Assembly: GCA_016210285.1 (NCBI GenBank)
Contig: JACQUN010000202.1
Location: forward strand, 1 to 7,201
DNA length: 7,201 nt
Direction: 5' to 3'
From: Chloroflexota bacterium
GTDB taxonomy: Bacteria; Chloroflexota; Dehalococcoidia; UBA1127; JACQUN01
The position numbers were made by a program, and so were the translations under genes. The stretch's first letter is position 1; each line of letters opens with the position of its first letter. Below are positions 6,230-7,201 of the stretch, in pieces. The notes beneath the pieces were generated by a model. It made no database searches and was not told the origin of the DNA. It worked only from the letters and a program-made list of their open reading frames with translations.

Positions 6230-6272
6230 ACGCCCATCGGCGAGGCATGATTCAACACGTGGAGGCCTGTCC

Positions 6273-6989
6273 ATGAACAGTTTTCAGCGGCAATCCCCCG
6301 AGCTGAACGTGGCTGTGCTCATTGACTACGAAAACGTAGGCGTTGAATCTTTGGCAGACCTCTTCGACCAGATTTCTGATGTAGGCAGGGTCATTGTGAA
6401 GCGGGCCTATGCGGATTGGTCAACGGTTCGGCCAGGGGCGAGAGAGCAACTCCTGAACTTGGGCATAGACGCCATACAGAATTTCCACGCCTCGGGCTCG
6501 GCGAAAAACTCCAGCGACATCCGTCTTGCCATAGATGCTGTTGAGTTGCTGTATCGCTCGCCTGTGGATGCCTTTGTTATTGTGTCTGCCGACAGCGACT
6601 TTGTGCCTCTGGTGAGCAAACTGCGCGCTGGTGGAAAGGTGGTAGTCGGGGCAGGAAGGAGGGCTGTCGTATCCGCAACCCTCGTGAAGTCCTGTGACCG
6701 GTACATCTACTTGGAGAAGGCCAGCCCATCCCCGGATACAAGCAAAGCCGTGGTCTCGAAACCAGTTCAAGAGCTGCTGTCGCGTGCGATGCGTGCCTCC
6801 AGCGACGAGGAAGGCAAAGTCGTTGGAGCAAAGCTCCACCAGCGCATGTTCCGTATGGATCCCAGCTTTGACTATAAGTCCCTGGGGTTTCGCACCTTCA
6901 CCGCTTTCCTCAAGGCATGCGAAGAGCAGAAAATAGGGATAAAGATTTCGAGGTCGAAGGGCCGCGATGTCATTGTTGAGTCCGCCTAG
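6273..6989 (+). CDS. NYN-domain nuclease with C-terminal OST-HTH/LOTUS-like domain
   Basis: This 238-residue protein begins with a NYN (PIN-like, LabA/DUF88, MARF1-type) domain over residues 11-148: AVLIDYEN with Asp18 and Asn21, SSDIRLAIDA with Asp82, and SADSDF with Asp107 and Asp109. These acidic residues form the metal-binding site of this RNase fold. After a serine-rich linker (150-162), residues 163-236 look like an OST-HTH/LOTUS domain, with a VVGAKLHQRMFRMDPSFDYKSLGF pattern of the winged-helix type ending in a basic IKISRSKGR strand. Bacterial LOTUS domains are reported to bind RNA, including G-quadruplexes, so a targeted RNase is plausible. GGAGG at 6261-6265 is seven bases before the ATG. 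The gene is less GC-rich than its neighbours (31 of 60 bases at 6541-6600 against 42 of 60 at 4861-4920), which suggests transfer. Its biological role is unknown. Confidence 0.88.
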   Translation: MNSFQRQSPELNVAVLIDYENVGVESLADLFDQISDVGRVIVKRAYADWSTVRPGAREQLLNLGIDAIQNFHASGSAKNSSDIRLAIDAVELLYRSPVDAFVIVSADSDFVPLVSKLRAGGKVVVGAGRRAVVSATLVKSCDRYIYLEKASPSPDTSKAVVSKPVQELLSRAMRASSDEEGKVVGAKLHQRMFRMDPSFDYKSLGFRTFTAFLKACEEQKIGIKISRSKGRDVIVESA

Positions 6990-6998
6990 CACGCTGTC

Positions 6999-7037
6999 CT
7001 GATGGGACCTGGCGGAAGGCCCTACCAGATGCATCAG
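6999..7037 (+). terminator. Imperfect hairpin between the NYN and CoA-transferase genes
   Basis: CTGATG (6999-7004) pairs with CATCAG (7032-7037), and an inner CTGG (7009-7012) can pair with CCAG (7025-7028). It begins ten bases after the NYN stop and ends just before the next ribosome binding site. There is no T run, so it is only a possible terminator or leader structure. Confidence 0.3.
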
Positions 7038-7052
7038 TGTTGAGGAGGGAGC

Positions 7053-7201
7053 ATGACCACCGCTTCGCCCAGTGCACTGCAAGGGATCCGTGTTCTGGAG
7101 CTCGCCAACTTCTTTGCAGGGCCCTTCTGCGGCTCCCTGCTGGGAGACTTCGGCGCAGAGGTCATCAATGCGCAGCAGCCCGGCGCCGGGGACCCCTGGC
7201 G
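7053..7201 (+). CDS. CaiB/BaiF family CoA transferase, N-terminal fragment
   Basis: The first 49 codons match the start of the class III CoA-transferase family: ALQGIRVLELANFFAGPFCGSLLGDFGAEVI followed by QPGAGDPWR (split across the fold's first beta-alpha unit). Such enzymes move CoA between carboxylic acids in carnitine, bile-acid, oxalate or aromatic-acid breakdown. The gene continues past the right edge, so the catalytic Asp further in is not visible and the substrate is unknown. AGGAGG at 7043-7048, four bases before the ATG, fixes the start. One small oddity is INAQQPG where most members have IKVEQPG or IKVE-P; the lysine and glutamate are replaced. Confidence 0.9.
   Translation, partial: MTTASPSALQGIRVLELANFFAGPFCGSLLGDFGAEVINAQQPGAGDPW

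Noticed and set aside
6195..6272. N-terminal extension of the NYN gene from the ATG at 6195
   Set aside because: The extended -10 promoter at 6221-6229 lies downstream of it and a good ribosome binding site precedes the ATG at 6273. The added residues are not part of the NYN fold.
4928..6274. Minus-strand open frame of 448 codons across the M20 end and the MscS-like gene
   Set aside because: It overlaps two well-supported genes in other frames and its translation is low-complexity Arg/Pro/Gly without motifs.

Overview
The window is a high-GC bacterial chromosomal segment with short intergenic gaps and strong AGGAGG-type ribosome binding sites. It carries seven complete protein-coding genes and one cut by the right edge. 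The set suggests a Chloroflexota (Dehalococcoidia-like) or possibly actinobacterial genome: an HtpX-PspAB pair, an FmdB zinc ribbon, a CaiB/BaiF CoA transferase, and an interspersed repeat of the 'TTCGACAAGCTCAGG' kind common in environmental genomes. This assignment is inferred from gene content and is only moderately supported. No rRNA, tRNA, CRISPR array or transposase is visible.

Layout, left to right. Positions 1-180 are a leader with no recognisable gene. Positions 181-2001 (+) encode an S9 prolyl-oligopeptidase-type peptidase with a complete Ser-Asp-His triad. After a gap with a consensus TATAAT box comes an operon-like pair: htpX (2104-3024), a membrane M48 zinc protease, and pspAB (3025-3603), whose GTG start directly follows the htpX stop. 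A GC-rich hairpin then precedes a 65-aa FmdB-family zinc ribbon (3705-3902). Positions 3972-4059 hold a compact repeat made of two hairpins whose loops are complementary to each other. Positions 4106-5467 (+) encode an M20 metallopeptidase with all metal ligands. Convergent to it is a very short MscS-like protein (5500-6084, -) that keeps the pore helix and beta domain but lacks the upstream membrane helices. Divergent from that, with its own extended -10 promoter, is a NYN-domain nuclease fused to an OST-HTH/LOTUS-like C-terminus (6273-6989, +). Its base composition is visibly less GC-rich than its neighbours. The window ends in the first 49 codons of a CaiB/BaiF family CoA transferase (7053 onward).

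Functionally, the clearest unit is htpX-pspAB, which points to membrane-protein quality control linked to the PspA envelope-stress response. No pspA lies in the window. The two peptidases fit general peptide catabolism. The MscS-like protein and the NYN-LOTUS protein share a divergent control region and are otherwise unrelated. The best leads are the twin-hairpin repeat, the htpX-pspAB coupling, the minimal MscS-like protein, and the NYN-LOTUS gene with foreign-looking composition.
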